A DNA stretch of 64,000 bases from Nocardioides faecalis (GCF_018388425.1 NZ_CP074406.1:3782001-3846000), one strand, 5' to 3'. Positions 1 to 8,107 are shown, counted from the first letter of the stretch. Translations and numbers: made by a program. The notes: generated by a model not told the origin, from the sequence alone.

Positions 1-23
1 ACGAACAACGGGTTCTCACTCAT
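1..23 (-). CDS. Start of a second protein downstream of the CNNM/CBS gene (truncated by window edge)
   Basis: Only the first codons are visible: ATG at 23-21 reading M-S-E-N-P-L-F-V and then running off the left edge. The ATG overlaps the TGA of the upstream CNNM/CBS gene (ATGA), which indicates translational coupling. In actinobacteria two CNNM-domain proteins of this family are commonly encoded in tandem, so a second paralogue is the likely identity, but eight residues cannot prove it. Confidence 0.45.
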
Positions 24-1396
24 CGCGGCGCCTCCTGGCTCACGGCGGGCGGGAGCACGGCACGCACGGAGGACGGCACGTGCCGCTCCACGTCGAGCAC
101 CTGCAGCTCGAGGCGCCGCGGCTCGACATCGATGTCGTCGACCAGCAGCGCCGGGTCGATCGGCAGCACCGCGACGACGCTGGCTCCGGGCCCGGGCAGG
201 TCGCCGTACAGCTCGATGACCAGGCCGGCGAGGGTCTCGGCCTCGGTCGCGGGCAGCGGGTGGCCGATGGTGCGGGCGACCTCGTCCAGCGGGGCGTCGC
301 CGCGCAGCGTCCAGCTGTCGGTGACGTCGTCGTGGAGGTCGCGGACGAGGTCGGGGCCGGCCTCGTCGTGCTCGTCGGTGATCTCGCCGACCAGCTCCTC
401 CGCGAGGTCCTCCATGGTCAGCACGCCGGCCAGGCCGCCGTACTCGTCGAGCACGCAGGCCAGCTGCGCCTGGGCGGCGGTCAGCGTCTCCAGTGCCGCG
501 GGCAGCGACATGCTGGTCGGCACCAGCAGCGCCGGGCGGAGCACGTCCGCGGCGTGGCCGGGGTCGTCGGCGGGGCGGGCGAGCACGTCCTGCAGGTGCA
601 CGACGCCGAGCAGCTCGTCCTCGGCGCCGAGCACCGGGTAGCGGGAGTGGCCGGTGCTCATCAGCTCCCGCACCGCGCGCAGCGGCAGCGCCGGGTGCAC
701 CACGTCGACCCGCGAGCGCGGGATCATCGCGTGCTCCACGTCCTGGTCGGGGAAGTCGAGCATCCGGTCCAGCAGCACGGACAGCTCAGCCGGCAGGCTG
801 CCGGACTCCCGCGAGGCGGCCACGATGTGGCTGAGGTCCTGGCGGGTGGCGGAGTGCTCGACGTCGTGCACCGGCTCCATGCCGACGGCCTTGAGCAGCA
901 GGTTCGAGGCGCGGTCGAAGATCCGGATCAACCAGCCGAAGACCGTCAGGTAGGCGGTGGTGGAGGACGCCAGGCCGACCGCGACGGGCTCGGGGCGCGC
1001 GATCGCGAGGTTCTTGGGGAAGAGCTCGCCGAAGATCATCTGCACGAAGGTCGACAACAGCAGCGCCAGCAGCGTGCCGACGGCGATGCCGACGCCGGTG
1101 GGCACGCCGACCCCACCGAGCCCCTCGCCCAGCGCCTCACCGATCAGCGGCTCGGCGACGTAGCCGACGAGCAGCGCGGTGACGGTGATGCCCAGCTGCG
1201 CGCCGGACAGCATGAAGGAGGTGCGCCGGGTGACCGCCAGCGCCCGCCGCGCGCCGGCGTCGCCGGCGGCGGCCCTGGCCTTGAGGCGCGAGCGGTCGAC
1301 CGCCATGTAGGCGAACTCCTGCGCCACGAAGTAACCGGTGACCGCGGTGATGGCCAGGACCACCAGCAGGCCCACCAGGAGGGAGACGACCCACAT
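20..1396 (-). CDS. CNNM/CBS-domain membrane protein (HlyC/CorC family)
   Basis: A 458-residue inner-membrane protein of the CNNM family (often labelled hemolysin, CorC or MpfA), linked in other bacteria to divalent-cation (Mg2+) homeostasis. It opens with a hydrophobic helix (MWVVSLLVGLLVVLAITAV) and has further membrane segments within about the first 170 residues, with the family-typical stretch FGELFPKNLAIA. Two CBS repeats follow (about 215-340; D-E-Y-G-G-L-A-G-V-L-T-M-E-D-L is characteristic). A C-terminal CorC/HlyC transporter-associated domain with G-D-A-P-L-D-E-V comes last. The length is normal. The stop overlaps the start of the next gene, so they form an operon. The exact ion is not predictable from sequence. 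Confidence 0.9.
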   Translation of the reverse strand: MWVVSLLVGLLVVLAITAVTGYFVAQEFAYMAVDRSRLKARAAAGDAGARRALAVTRRTSFMLSGAQLGITVTALLVGYVAEPLIGEALGEGLGGVGVPTGVGIAVGTLLALLLSTFVQMIFGELFPKNLAIARPEPVAVGLASSTTAYLTVFGWLIRIFDRASNLLLKAVGMEPVHDVEHSATRQDLSHIVAASRESGSLPAELSVLLDRMLDFPDQDVEHAMIPRSRVDVVHPALPLRAVRELMSTGHSRYPVLGAEDELLGVVHLQDVLARPADDPGHAADVLRPALLVPTSMSLPAALETLTAAQAQLACVLDEYGGLAGVLTMEDLAEELVGEITDEHDEAGPDLVRDLHDDVTDSWTLRGDAPLDEVARTIGHPLPATEAETLAGLVIELYGDLPGPGASVVAVLPIDPALLVDDIDVEPRRLELQVLDVERHVPSSVRAVLPPAVSQEAPR

Positions 1397-1563
1397 CAGG
1401 CGGCACCCTCCCGGTTCGGCTCAGGTTGACCGGGGGAGTCGTCGTCGTCCATCGGTGCGGTGCTTCTCCTGCGGCTCGGGCCGGGACCGGTGCCCGGGCT
1501 CGCGTCGTACAACGACGCAGCCCTGCCCGTCGGTTCCCGCGCGCGTGGACGGACTCGGGCCGC

Positions 1564-2436
1564 TCAGCGTGACATCGCCCACCTGATGGTGCCGACTGCG
1601 GCGGAGCCGGCGGCGCGCACCACGGTCCGCTCCGTGACCGGCAGCCACGGCAACCGCAGGCCGGGGCGGGTCCAGGCGGGCATCAGGCCGATCGCGGCGC
1701 CGGCCAGCACCGCGTACGGCGCCCGTGCCGCGAGCGGCAGCGGCGGCTTGAGCAGCACGTAGCGCACCGCCTCGCGCGCCTCCGGTGTCGCCCGCAGCTC
1801 GTCGCGGTAGCCGGCCAGCACCTCGCGCAGCTCGGTGACGGTGGTGGGCGGGTCGAGGACGCCGAGGCGGCGGGCCACCTCGGCGGCCTGCGCCACGTAG
1901 GTGTCCTGCTCGGCGGCGTCGAGGGGGCGTGCGCCGTACGTCTGGTGGGCCAGCAGGAAGCTGTCGATCTCCGCGACGTGCACCCAGGCGAGCAGGTGCG
2001 GGTCGCCGGCGGCGTACGGCGTCCCGTCCGGCATCGTGCCCGTGACCCGCTCGTGGATCGCCCGCACCGCGTCCACGGCCTGCTGGGCATGCTCGGCGGT
2101 GCCGAAGGTGGTGACCGCCAGGAACCGGCTGGTGCGGTGCAGCCGGCCCCACATGTCCCCGCGGAAGCCGGAGTGCTCCGAGACCGCCCGCATCGCGGCC
2201 GGGTGCATGCTCTGCAGCAGCAGCGCGCGGATGCCGCCGACGAACATGGAGGCGTCGCCGTGCACCCGGGCGATCGGGCTGTCCGCGGGGAACCACCGCG
2301 GCCCGGGCGTGCCGTGGATCCGCGCCGCGTGCGCGGGGCCCTCAGGCCCGGCGACGCGCAGGAACAGGGCCTGGCCCAGCCGCTCGCGCAGCTGCGCGCC
2401 CCAGCCCGGCCGTCGCTCGACCCCTCGCTCGGTCAT
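1564..2436 (-). CDS. Oxygenase MpaB family protein (DUF2236)
   Basis: A 290-residue protein of the MpaB/latex-clearing-protein-like family (DUF2236), thought to be haem-dependent oxygenases, though most actinobacterial members are uncharacterised. Family features seen are R-V-H-G-D-A-S-M-F-V-G-G-I-R-A-L-L-L-Q-S-M-H-P-A-A-M near the N-terminus, then W-G-R-L-H-R-T and V-A-E-I-D-S-F-L-L-A. The reading frame stays open upstream, but ATG 2436 is preferred. It starts at the conserved N-terminal region, and a -10-like CACACT lies 7 nt upstream at 2449-2444, which fits a leaderless transcript. The gene is divergent from the small secreted-protein gene at 2504. Confidence 0.82.
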   Translation of the reverse strand: MTERGVERRPGWGAQLRERLGQALFLRVAGPEGPAHAARIHGTPGPRWFPADSPIARVHGDASMFVGGIRALLLQSMHPAAMRAVSEHSGFRGDMWGRLHRTSRFLAVTTFGTAEHAQQAVDAVRAIHERVTGTMPDGTPYAAGDPHLLAWVHVAEIDSFLLAHQTYGARPLDAAEQDTYVAQAAEVARRLGVLDPPTTVTELREVLAGYRDELRATPEAREAVRYVLLKPPLPLAARAPYAVLAGAAIGLMPAWTRPGLRLPWLPVTERTVVRAAGSAAVGTIRWAMSR

Positions 2437-2443
2437 GTCTGCC

Positions 2444-2449
2444 AGTGTG
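2444..2449 (-). promoter_or_regulatory. -10-like CACACT for the MpaB-family gene
   Basis: Reads CACACT on the minus strand, 7 nt before the ATG at 2436, with no Shine-Dalgarno between. The same hexamer and spacing precede the SGNH hydrolase gene at 7087. Confidence 0.4.
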
Positions 2450-2490
2450 CCCCGGGACGGAAGCGCCGCCCGGGTGCGCGCGGGCGCCGC

Positions 2491-2496
2491 TACCGT
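2491..2496 (+). promoter_or_regulatory. -10 TACCGT, leaderless start for the 2504 gene
   Basis: TACCGT matches TANNNT and is followed by 7 nt and the ATG at 2504. No ribosome-binding site fits in the gap, so the mRNA probably begins at or next to the start codon. Confidence 0.5.
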
Positions 2497-2503
2497 ACGG
2501 CGC

Positions 2504-2983
2504 ATGACTCGTGTGCCCACGTGGTGGTTGCCGGTGGTGGTGGGTGCCGTGGTGATCGCCGCCCTGGTCACGGTGCTGACCTCCCCAGGCCGGGCCGAGC
2601 CGCCGGCAGGCTCGCCGGAGGAAGGCGTGCAGCGCTACCTCGACGCGGTGCTCGACGACGACCCCGAGGCCGCCGCCGTCTACCTGGCATCCGGCGGCGA
2701 GTGCTCGGTCACCGACCTCGAGAACGCCTACGTCGAGGACGTCCGCGTCACGCTGCGCGACGTGCGGACGACCGGCGACTCCGCCCGGGTCGAGGTCAGC
2801 ATCGTCTCCCGCGGAGGCGGGCTGTTGTCGACCACGTGGACCGAGCAGCACGTCTTCCAGCTGCGTCGCGACGACGATCACTGGCTGTTCACCGGCACGC
2901 CGTGGCCGATGTACTACTGCGAGGCGGAGTCCGGGACCGAACCCGGGATCGCGCGTGGGACCGCGAGCGGGACGCGGCGGTGA
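2504..2983 (+). CDS. Small membrane-anchored/secreted hypothetical protein
   Basis: A 159-residue protein of unknown function. A signal-anchor runs from about residue 5 to 27 (WWLPVVVGAVVIAALVTVL), followed by a soluble domain of alternating acidic and beta-rich segments starting at P-E-E-G-V-Q-R-Y-L-D-A-V. This resembles the small NTF2-like/lumazine-binding-like extracytoplasmic domains common in actinobacteria (a resemblance only). Two cysteines (E-C-S and Y-Y-C-E) could form a disulfide. The start is the ATG behind a leaderless-type -10. The TGA overlaps the GTG of the next gene (GTGA), so the two are translationally coupled. Confidence 0.7.
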   Translation: MTRVPTWWLPVVVGAVVIAALVTVLTSPGRAEPPAGSPEEGVQRYLDAVLDDDPEAAAVYLASGGECSVTDLENAYVEDVRVTLRDVRTTGDSARVEVSIVSRGGGLLSTTWTEQHVFQLRRDDDHWLFTGTPWPMYYCEAESGTEPGIARGTASGTRR

Positions 2984-4767
2984 GCGGGCGGAACACGGCC
3001 CTGCGCGAGGCCGACCGGCCCACGCACGACGAGGGCCCCGTGGTGCGGCAGATCTTCCAGTACCTGCTGCTGGCGCTGCTCGTCGTGGTCGCCGCCACCG
3101 GGGTGGCCGGGCTCGCCGGCTCCGTGCTGACGATGGTGCTGGACGGCTCCTCGGCGGTGTCGCGGTCCACGCTGGCATCCGACGTCGCATTCACGGCGGT
3201 CGGGCTGCCGCTGCTGGCCGGCCTGGGGCTGTGGTCGCGGAGCACGCTGGCCGCCCACGAGCGTGAGCGGCGCGCGGCGGCGTGGTCGACGTACCAGGTG
3301 GTGATGGCGCTGGGGGCGCTGGTCGTCACCGTCGCCGCCGCACGGCCCGCCCTGGCCTGGCTGTGCGGACTGGGGCCGGCGGCGCCGTACGCCACGGCGA
3401 CAGCGGTGGTGTGGGCCGCGGTCTGGGCCGTGCACTGGCGCCTGTGCCGCCACCTCGCCGACCCGACCGCGGCGCAGCTGCACCTGGTCGGCGGATCGCT
3501 GTTCGGGCTCGGCGTCGGCCTGCTCGGCCTGGGGCTGCTGCTCGCGGCGGCCCTGCGGATCTGGCTGGGGCTGGACGAGCCGCCGCTCGCGGGCTCCAGC
3601 GACCCGGCCCGCGCCAGCGCGCTCACGCTGGCGCTCGGCACGGCGGTGTGGCTGCGGTACTGGGTCTGGGGCGCGTGGCGGACCCGGCGCGGCGTGCTGT
3701 GGCTGTGCCACGTGCTGCTGGCCGGCGCCGGGCTGGGGCTGCTGCTCGCGGTGGCGGGCGGCAGCATCGCGCTCTACCGGGTGCTGGTGTGGGTGCTCGG
3801 CGACCCGGCGAGCAGCGACGCCGCACGGCACTTCGACTCGATCCCCGCTCCCCTGGCCGTCGCCGTGGTGGGCCTGGTCTCGCTCGCCTACCACCAGCAG
3901 GTCCTCGGTACGACGACCCCGACCGAGCGCACCGAGGTGGACCGCGTCCGTGACTACCTGCTGGCCGGCATCGGCCTGGGTGCCGCGGCCACCGGGTTCA
4001 CGATCGTGGTGGTGGCGCTGGCGGAGGCGATCGCCGACCCGGACGTGCTGGCGGGCTCGGGGCCGATCAACACGCTGCTGGCCGCGCTCACCCTGCTCGC
4101 CGTCGGCGGGCCGTCGTGGTGGCGGTTCTGGCGCCGGGGACAGCGCGCGGCCCGCGCGGAGGACGTGACGCTCGCCGGTCCGGAGCTGACCTCGCCGACC
4201 CGGCGGCTGTACCTGTTCGGGTTGCTCGGCCTCGCCACCCTGGTCGCCGTGGGGGCGCTGCTCGCCGGCGCGTGGGTGCTGGTGGACGCGCTGCTCGACG
4301 GCACCTCCGCGCTGGCCCTGCTGCGCCGGCTGCGCTGGCCGCTCGGCATCCTGGTCACCGCGGTCGGGCTGGCCGCCTACCACTGGTCGGTGTACCTCGG
4401 CGAGCGCTCCCGCAGCGCCGAGCTGACCCGCACCCGACCCACGGCGGCGGCGTCCGGGCCGCGGTTCGTGCTGCTGCTGGGGGTGGGCGACGCCGCGCTG
4501 GCCCGCGACCTGGCCGGCCGCACCGGCGGGGAGGTCTGGGCGTGGAGCCGCACCGAGACTGCTGCCGGGACGCCCGCCGCCGAGGATGGCGGGCTGTCCG
4601 GCTCGTGGTCGGTCGAGGACCTGCACGCGGCCGCCGCCGGGGCGGAGGTCCCCGAGGTCCTGCTGCTGGCCGAGGACGGCGAGCTCCGCGCCGTCGGGCT
4701 CGACCGGCGTCCGCCCGTCACCGGTCGGGCTCCGTCAACGGTCGGGGCTGAGCCTCACCAGCGCTGA
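2980..4767 (+). CDS. Multi-pass membrane protein, DUF5671-like
   Basis: A 595-residue integral membrane protein starting at GTG 2980, which overlaps the upstream stop. About a dozen hydrophobic segments are visible. The pattern R-x-I-F-Q-Y-L-L-L-A-L-L near the start recurs in variant form (V-R-D-Y-L-L-A-G-I-G-L-G; T-R-R-L-Y-L-F-G-L-L-G-L), each followed by a helix ending in W/Y-H. This argues for three to four repeats of the DUF5671 type. The C-terminal ~110 residues are soluble and cytosolic in character. No catalytic or transport motif is evident. The 3' end overlaps the convergent DUF2804 gene by 13 nt. Confidence 0.75.
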   Translation: MSGRNTALREADRPTHDEGPVVRQIFQYLLLALLVVVAATGVAGLAGSVLTMVLDGSSAVSRSTLASDVAFTAVGLPLLAGLGLWSRSTLAAHERERRAAAWSTYQVVMALGALVVTVAAARPALAWLCGLGPAAPYATATAVVWAAVWAVHWRLCRHLADPTAAQLHLVGGSLFGLGVGLLGLGLLLAAALRIWLGLDEPPLAGSSDPARASALTLALGTAVWLRYWVWGAWRTRRGVLWLCHVLLAGAGLGLLLAVAGGSIALYRVLVWVLGDPASSDAARHFDSIPAPLAVAVVGLVSLAYHQQVLGTTTPTERTEVDRVRDYLLAGIGLGAAATGFTIVVVALAEAIADPDVLAGSGPINTLLAALTLLAVGGPSWWRFWRRGQRAARAEDVTLAGPELTSPTRRLYLFGLLGLATLVAVGALLAGAWVLVDALLDGTSALALLRRLRWPLGILVTAVGLAAYHWSVYLGERSRSAELTRTRPTAAASGPRFVLLLGVGDAALARDLAGRTGGEVWAWSRTETAAGTPAAEDGGLSGSWSVEDLHAAAAGAEVPEVLLLAEDGELRAVGLDRRPPVTGRAPSTVGAEPHQR

Positions 4768-5789
4768 CGGACCTCCTCGGCCCACCCGTAGAGGTCCGCG
4801 ACCGGCACCCACGTGCCCGCGGCGTCGCGGACCTCGCCCGACCACGTGCCGAAGGCCTGGTGGGTGCGCGAAGAGATCAGCTTCAGGTCGGTGCCGGCGG
4901 TGCGCAGGTGCACGGGGGTGAACCTCAGCCGGACCCCGTCGCCGTACACCTGCCAGGGCGCGAGCCAGTCGCTGCTGTCGTAGTCCCAGGTGAGCTCGGC
5001 GGCGATCTTGCTGAGCCGGCCGTCGACGACGATCGCGTTCTCCGTCGTCCCGGTGCCGTCGGTCCACCGGCCGCCGACCTGCAGGCCGAGCGTGCGGCCC
5101 TGGGTGCGGCCGGCACCGGCGCCCCAGTTCCACTCGATCGCGTGCGGCCACCGGCCGCGGCCGTGGTCGAGGGTCGCCCACGACGCGCCGTCGGGCACGG
5201 CGACCGGGGCGCCGTCGACGACGAGGTACCCGGTCGCGGGGCGGCCGACGTCCTTGACCGTGTACTGGAACAGGCGCTCGCTCCACGGCACCACCACCCC
5301 GAGGCACTCGTGCCCGGCGGGCCGGTGGGCGACGACGTCGAGCTCCAGGCGTGGCGAGATGCACTGCAGCCGGGTGCCGTCGGCCACCTCGTCGATGTCG
5401 ATGCGAAAGCTCTTGGTGCGCGCCCGCACCGCCCCGGCGCCCAGGGTGGGCGGCAGCTCCGCGCCTCGGCCGAGCAGGCCGATCGCGTCGTGGCCGAACG
5501 AGGTCCCGGTGGTGCGGTCGAGCACGAAGACCTCGAGCACCGCGGCGTAGTCGATGTCGGAGACGGTGAGCGCCACGACGTGGGTGGGCGTGGTGAGCGC
5601 CCAGTACTCCCAGCGCTTGTTGCGGCCCCGGCCGTACCGGCCGCGCCCGATGCCGGAGGTGTCGTGCAGCGGCCGGCGCGTCCACCCCACCGCCGCGGGA
5701 TCCAACCGGCCGTCCGGCCTGGTCAGCGACACCTGGGTCGTGATCTCCCGCTCCCCCGCCTGCTCCCCCGCCTGCTCCCCTGCGTGCAT
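4755..5789 (-). CDS. DUF2804 domain-containing protein
   Basis: A 344-residue protein of the DUF2804 family (function unknown; proteins of this fold resemble lipocalin/hydroxyneurosporene-synthase-like beta barrels). Family-like features are R-K/N-K-R-W-E-Y-W-A-L-T-T-P-T-H and the C-terminal Y-D-S-S-D-W-L-A-P-W-Q-V-Y-G-D-G-V-R. No signal peptide is seen. The N-terminus A-G-E-Q-A-G-E-Q-A-G-E is encoded by three 12-bp repeats directly after the ATG, so the true start could be internal, for example nearer I-T-T-Q-V-S-L. The tail overlaps the convergent DUF5671-like gene. Confidence 0.8.
   Translation of the reverse strand: MHAGEQAGEQAGEREITTQVSLTRPDGRLDPAAVGWTRRPLHDTSGIGRGRYGRGRNKRWEYWALTTPTHVVALTVSDIDYAAVLEVFVLDRTTGTSFGHDAIGLLGRGAELPPTLGAGAVRARTKSFRIDIDEVADGTRLQCISPRLELDVVAHRPAGHECLGVVVPWSERLFQYTVKDVGRPATGYLVVDGAPVAVPDGASWATLDHGRGRWPHAIEWNWGAGAGRTQGRTLGLQVGGRWTDGTGTTENAIVVDGRLSKIAAELTWDYDSSDWLAPWQVYGDGVRLRFTPVHLRTAGTDLKLISSRTHQAFGTWSGEVRDAAGTWVPVADLYGWAEEVRQRW
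5751..5786. repeat. Three 12-bp tandem repeats at the DUF2804 start
   Basis: Units at 5751-5762, 5763-5774 and 5775-5786 (the last degenerate) on the ctcccccgcctg pattern. They encode the repeated A-G-E-Q at the N-terminus and probably arose by slippage. Confidence 0.7.
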
Positions 5790-5817
5790 GGCTGCAGGCT
5801 AGGGGTCCTCCCCACCC

Positions 5818-5918
5818 CGAGTCGTGAGTTTCCGTCTCCCGACTCGCGAGTTCCCGTCCCCCGAGTCGTGAGTTCCGGTGCGCCGAGTCGTGATTTTCCG
5901 TCCGCCGAGTCGGGCCTT
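5818..5918. repeat. 22-bp intergenic tandem repeat, about 4.6 copies
   Basis: Units begin at 5818, 5840, 5862, 5884 and (partial) 5906, each on the pattern cgagtcgtgagttnccgtcn. The period is exactly 22 bp with no spacers. The array fills the gap between the DUF2804 start and the SGNH hydrolase 3' end. Confidence 0.85.
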
Positions 5919-5932
5919 CGCGTCGTACGACG

Positions 5933-7087
5933 TCAGAGGCTCGCGAGCACCCGGTCGGCGAAGCGCTGCCCGACGAGCGCGTGGCCGGCCTCGTCCAGGT
6001 GCAGCCGGTCGGGCATCGGGTGCGCGTCGTGGTCGGCGGCGCCGTACAGGTCGAGGCCGTCGAGCAGCCGCAGGTGCGGGTCCTGCCGGCGCGCGGCGAC
6101 GACCGCGAGCTCCTCGCGGATCACGCTCAGCGTGAGCTTGCCGGCGAGGACCTGCTCCGGGTCGCCGGTCGCGATCATCCGCAGCTCACCGGCGGCCAGC
6201 GCCTCGGAGTCGAACGCGGACGGCCCGGGGGTGTGCTCGTGGATCGGGCAGTGCAGCGGGGTGATCAGGACCAGCGGGGTGTCGGGGTGGCCGTCGCGGA
6301 TCGTGTCGAGGAAGCCGTGCACCGCCGAACCGAAGGCGCGACGCCGCATGAGGTCAGCGTTGACCAGGTTGATGCCCATCTTCACGCTGATCAGGTCCGG
6401 GGTGGGCAGGTCGCGCATGGTCCGGGCGACGAACGGGTCCAGCAGCGCGCTGCCGCCGAGACCGAGGTTGGTCAGCTCCACACCGGCCTTCCGGGCCGCC
6501 AGCACCGGCCAGGTGGCGGTGGGCCGCGTCGCGTCGGAGCCCTGGCTCAGCGAGCTGCCGTGGTGCAGCCACGTACGACGTCCCTCCGCCCCGGCCCGCT
6601 CGATCGGGGCGTCCGCACGCAGCGCGACCAGCTCGGTGGCCTCGTTGTGCGGCAGCCAGAGCCGCATCTCCTTCTCGCCCGCCGGCAGGTCGGTGAACCG
6701 CAGCGTGCCGACGGGGCCGCGGCGCAGGTCCTGGGTGCCGGTGGCGAGGTCGATCTCGACGGTGTCGCCGTCCGGCACGATCTCGGTCGCCACGACGGTG
6801 CCGTCGACCTCGAGCTCGTAGCGGCCGTCCGAGCGGTGGTCGAGGCCGACGTACGCCCGCTTCAGCGCGACCACGTCCAGCTCGACCCACGTGGCGGCGC
6901 TGCGGAACGCCAGCCGCACGCCCGCCGGGTGCACCTCGACGGCGAGCAGCTGCGGGTCGGGGCAGCGGGTCCGCGCCCAGGCGGGCACCCGGTGCGGACG
7001 CAGGCCGCGCTCGGTCCGCTCGACCTCGACCTGCCCGCGCAGCAGGCCCTCCAGCTCGGACCCGCGCAGCTCGCTCGGCTCGTCCAC
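5933..7087 (-). CDS. SGNH/GDSL-type hydrolase
   Basis: A 384-residue putative esterase. An N-terminal beta-sandwich-like region (about 1-180) precedes an SGNH domain. Block I is H-H-G-S-S-L-S-Q-G with the serine, followed by L-G-L-G-G-S-A-L-L-D, the block III-like M-G-I-N-L-V-N, and block V D-R-L-H-L-D-E-A-G-H with the Asp-x-x-His pair. The frame stays open upstream to 7237, but that extension is Arg/Pro/Gln-rich and encoded by the 13-bp tandem repeats. GTG 7087 is preferred because a CACACT hexamer lies 7 nt upstream, just as for the MpaB gene. The natural substrate (carbohydrate ester or lipid) is unknown. Confidence 0.8.
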   Translation of the reverse strand: MDEPSELRGSELEGLLRGQVEVERTERGLRPHRVPAWARTRCPDPQLLAVEVHPAGVRLAFRSAATWVELDVVALKRAYVGLDHRSDGRYELEVDGTVVATEIVPDGDTVEIDLATGTQDLRRGPVGTLRFTDLPAGEKEMRLWLPHNEATELVALRADAPIERAGAEGRRTWLHHGSSLSQGSDATRPTATWPVLAARKAGVELTNLGLGGSALLDPFVARTMRDLPTPDLISVKMGINLVNADLMRRRAFGSAVHGFLDTIRDGHPDTPLVLITPLHCPIHEHTPGPSAFDSEALAAGELRMIATGDPEQVLAGKLTLSVIREELAVVAARRQDPHLRLLDGLDLYGAADHDAHPMPDRLHLDEAGHALVGQRFADRVLASL

Positions 7088-7094
7088 GGACGCC

Positions 7095-7100
7095 AGTGTG
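7095..7100 (-). promoter_or_regulatory. -10-like CACACT for the SGNH hydrolase gene
   Basis: CACACT on the minus strand, 7 nt before GTG 7087. Same element and spacing as at 2444-2449. Supports a leaderless GTG start. Confidence 0.4.
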
Positions 7101-7162
7101 TCCGACCGCGCAACCCGGGCCGCGCCTGTTGGGGTGGGCTGGTCGGCGTCGCTGGGTGGAGT

Positions 7163-7235
7163 GGTCGGGCGGGCTAGTCGGGCGGGCTGGTCGGGCGGGC
7201 TGGTCGGGCGGGCTGGTCGGGCGGGCTGGTCGGCC
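7163..7235. repeat. 13-bp tandem repeat, five copies plus a partial
   Basis: Units ggtcgggcgggct at 7163-7175, 7176-7188 (first base changed), 7189-7201, 7202-7214 and 7215-7227, then a truncated copy. The repeats lie directly upstream of the SGNH hydrolase promoter. Confidence 0.9.
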
Positions 7236-7251
7236 ATCTACCCGGGCGTTG

Positions 7252-7304
7252 TGGCCTCTACCCGGGTGGTCTACCACCCTGATAGAGGCCATAACTCGTA
7301 GTTA
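7252..7304. terminator. Nested palindrome between the TetR and SGNH genes
   Basis: The outer arms tggcctcta (7252-7260) and tagaggcca (7283-7291) enclose inner arms gggtggt (7264-7270) and accaccc (7273-7279). A second small inverted repeat, taact/agtta, follows at 7292-7304. The element sits 13-65 bp past the TetR stop, so a terminator is plausible. There is no U-run on the TetR side, so a protein-binding site upstream of the hydrolase is an alternative. Confidence 0.5.
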
Positions 7305-7316
7305 CAAGCGCCCTGC

Positions 7317-8030
7317 TCACAGGTCGGCGAGCGCGGCGAGGACCCGCTCGAGGCCGAAGTCCCAGGCGTGGGTGGTGCTGGTGGGGCCGTTGAGCGCGGC
7401 GCCGGCGGCGGCGCCGACGCGGCGGGCGAGGGGGTGGGTGTCACCGAGGTACATCTGCAGCCGGGCGCTCCACTCCGGCCAGTTCTCGGCGAGCTCGCCG
7501 GCGCGGGGGCCGGGGCGCCGGGCGCGGGCACTGGCCCGGGCGAAGTCGAGGACGAAGCCGAGGGCGGCGTCGCGGGTGACGTCGTCGAGGTCGAGTGGGG
7601 CGAGCGCGGCGAGCTCGTGGTCGTACTTGGCGATGGTGCCGGGGCCGAGGGCGCTGCGCTCGTCGTCGATGTCGAGCAGCCAGGGCCGCTGGGTGTGCAG
7701 CGCGAGGTTCTGCTCGGCGAGGCGCCGTACCCGCTGCTGCCAGCCGAGCCGGCCCCAGTCGGTGCGCTCCATCTCGGCGTGCGCCTGGTCGACCATCAGG
7801 ACGAGCAGGTCGTCGCGGCTGTTCACGTACGTGTAGACCGACATGGTCGAGACGTCGAGCGCCGAGGCGAGGCTGCGGGCGGTGATCGCACCGAGGCCGT
7901 CGGCGTCGGCGAGCGCGAGGGCGACGCGTACGACGTCGCCGGTGCTGTGCCGTGCCTGCGGGCCGCGACTCCCCCGGGTGGGGGCTGCCGGGTGGTCGCG
8001 CCAGAGCATGTCGATCAGTGAGCGTGGCAT
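7317..8030 (-). CDS. TetR/AcrR-family transcriptional regulator
   Basis: A 237-residue repressor-type protein. The N-terminal helix-turn-helix region spans about residues 28-75 (D-V-V-R-V-A-L-A-L-A-D-A-D-G-L ... A-S-A-L-D-V-S-T-M-S-V-Y-T-Y-V), with the TetR-typical S-V-Y-x-Y-V recognition-helix end. The rest is a helical ligand/dimerisation domain of the tetracycline-repressor C-terminal type. A GGAGGAG-like Shine-Dalgarno lies upstream of ATG 8030. It is divergent from a VOC-family gene across 77 bp containing an inverted repeat, so autoregulation and control of the VOC gene are likely. The effector is unknown. Confidence 0.88.
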   Translation of the reverse strand: MPRSLIDMLWRDHPAAPTRGSRGPQARHSTGDVVRVALALADADGLGAITARSLASALDVSTMSVYTYVNSRDDLLVLMVDQAHAEMERTDWGRLGWQQRVRRLAEQNLALHTQRPWLLDIDDERSALGPGTIAKYDHELAALAPLDLDDVTRDAALGFVLDFARASARARRPGPRAGELAENWPEWSARLQMYLGDTHPLARRVGAAAGAALNGPTSTTHAWDFGLERVLAALADL

Positions 8031-8059
8031 CGGGCCCTCCTCCCGGAGGGAATCATTTC

Positions 8060-8087
8060 ACAACCCAATACGTTGTACGCTGTACGC
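8060..8087. promoter_or_regulatory. Candidate TetR operator in the divergent spacer
   Basis: An inverted repeat acaac (8060-8064) / gttgt (8072-8076) is fused to a direct repeat tgtacgc (8074-8080, 8081-8087). It lies midway between the two divergent starts. Confidence 0.5.
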
Positions 8088-8107
8088 CCTATCCAGGAGG
8101 AGTCGCC

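Noticed and set aside
2437..2571. 45-residue extension of the MpaB-family protein
   Set aside because: Would overlap the divergent gene at 2504 and its -10. The sequence is Thr/Arg/Ala-rich without family similarity.
5818..5918. CRISPR array
   Set aside because: Repeat units are contiguous with no unique spacers, and there are no cas genes in the window.
7088..7237. 50-residue N-terminal extension of the SGNH hydrolase
   Set aside because: Encoded by the 13-bp tandem repeats and low-complexity Pro/Arg/Gln. A -10-like element sits right before GTG 7087.
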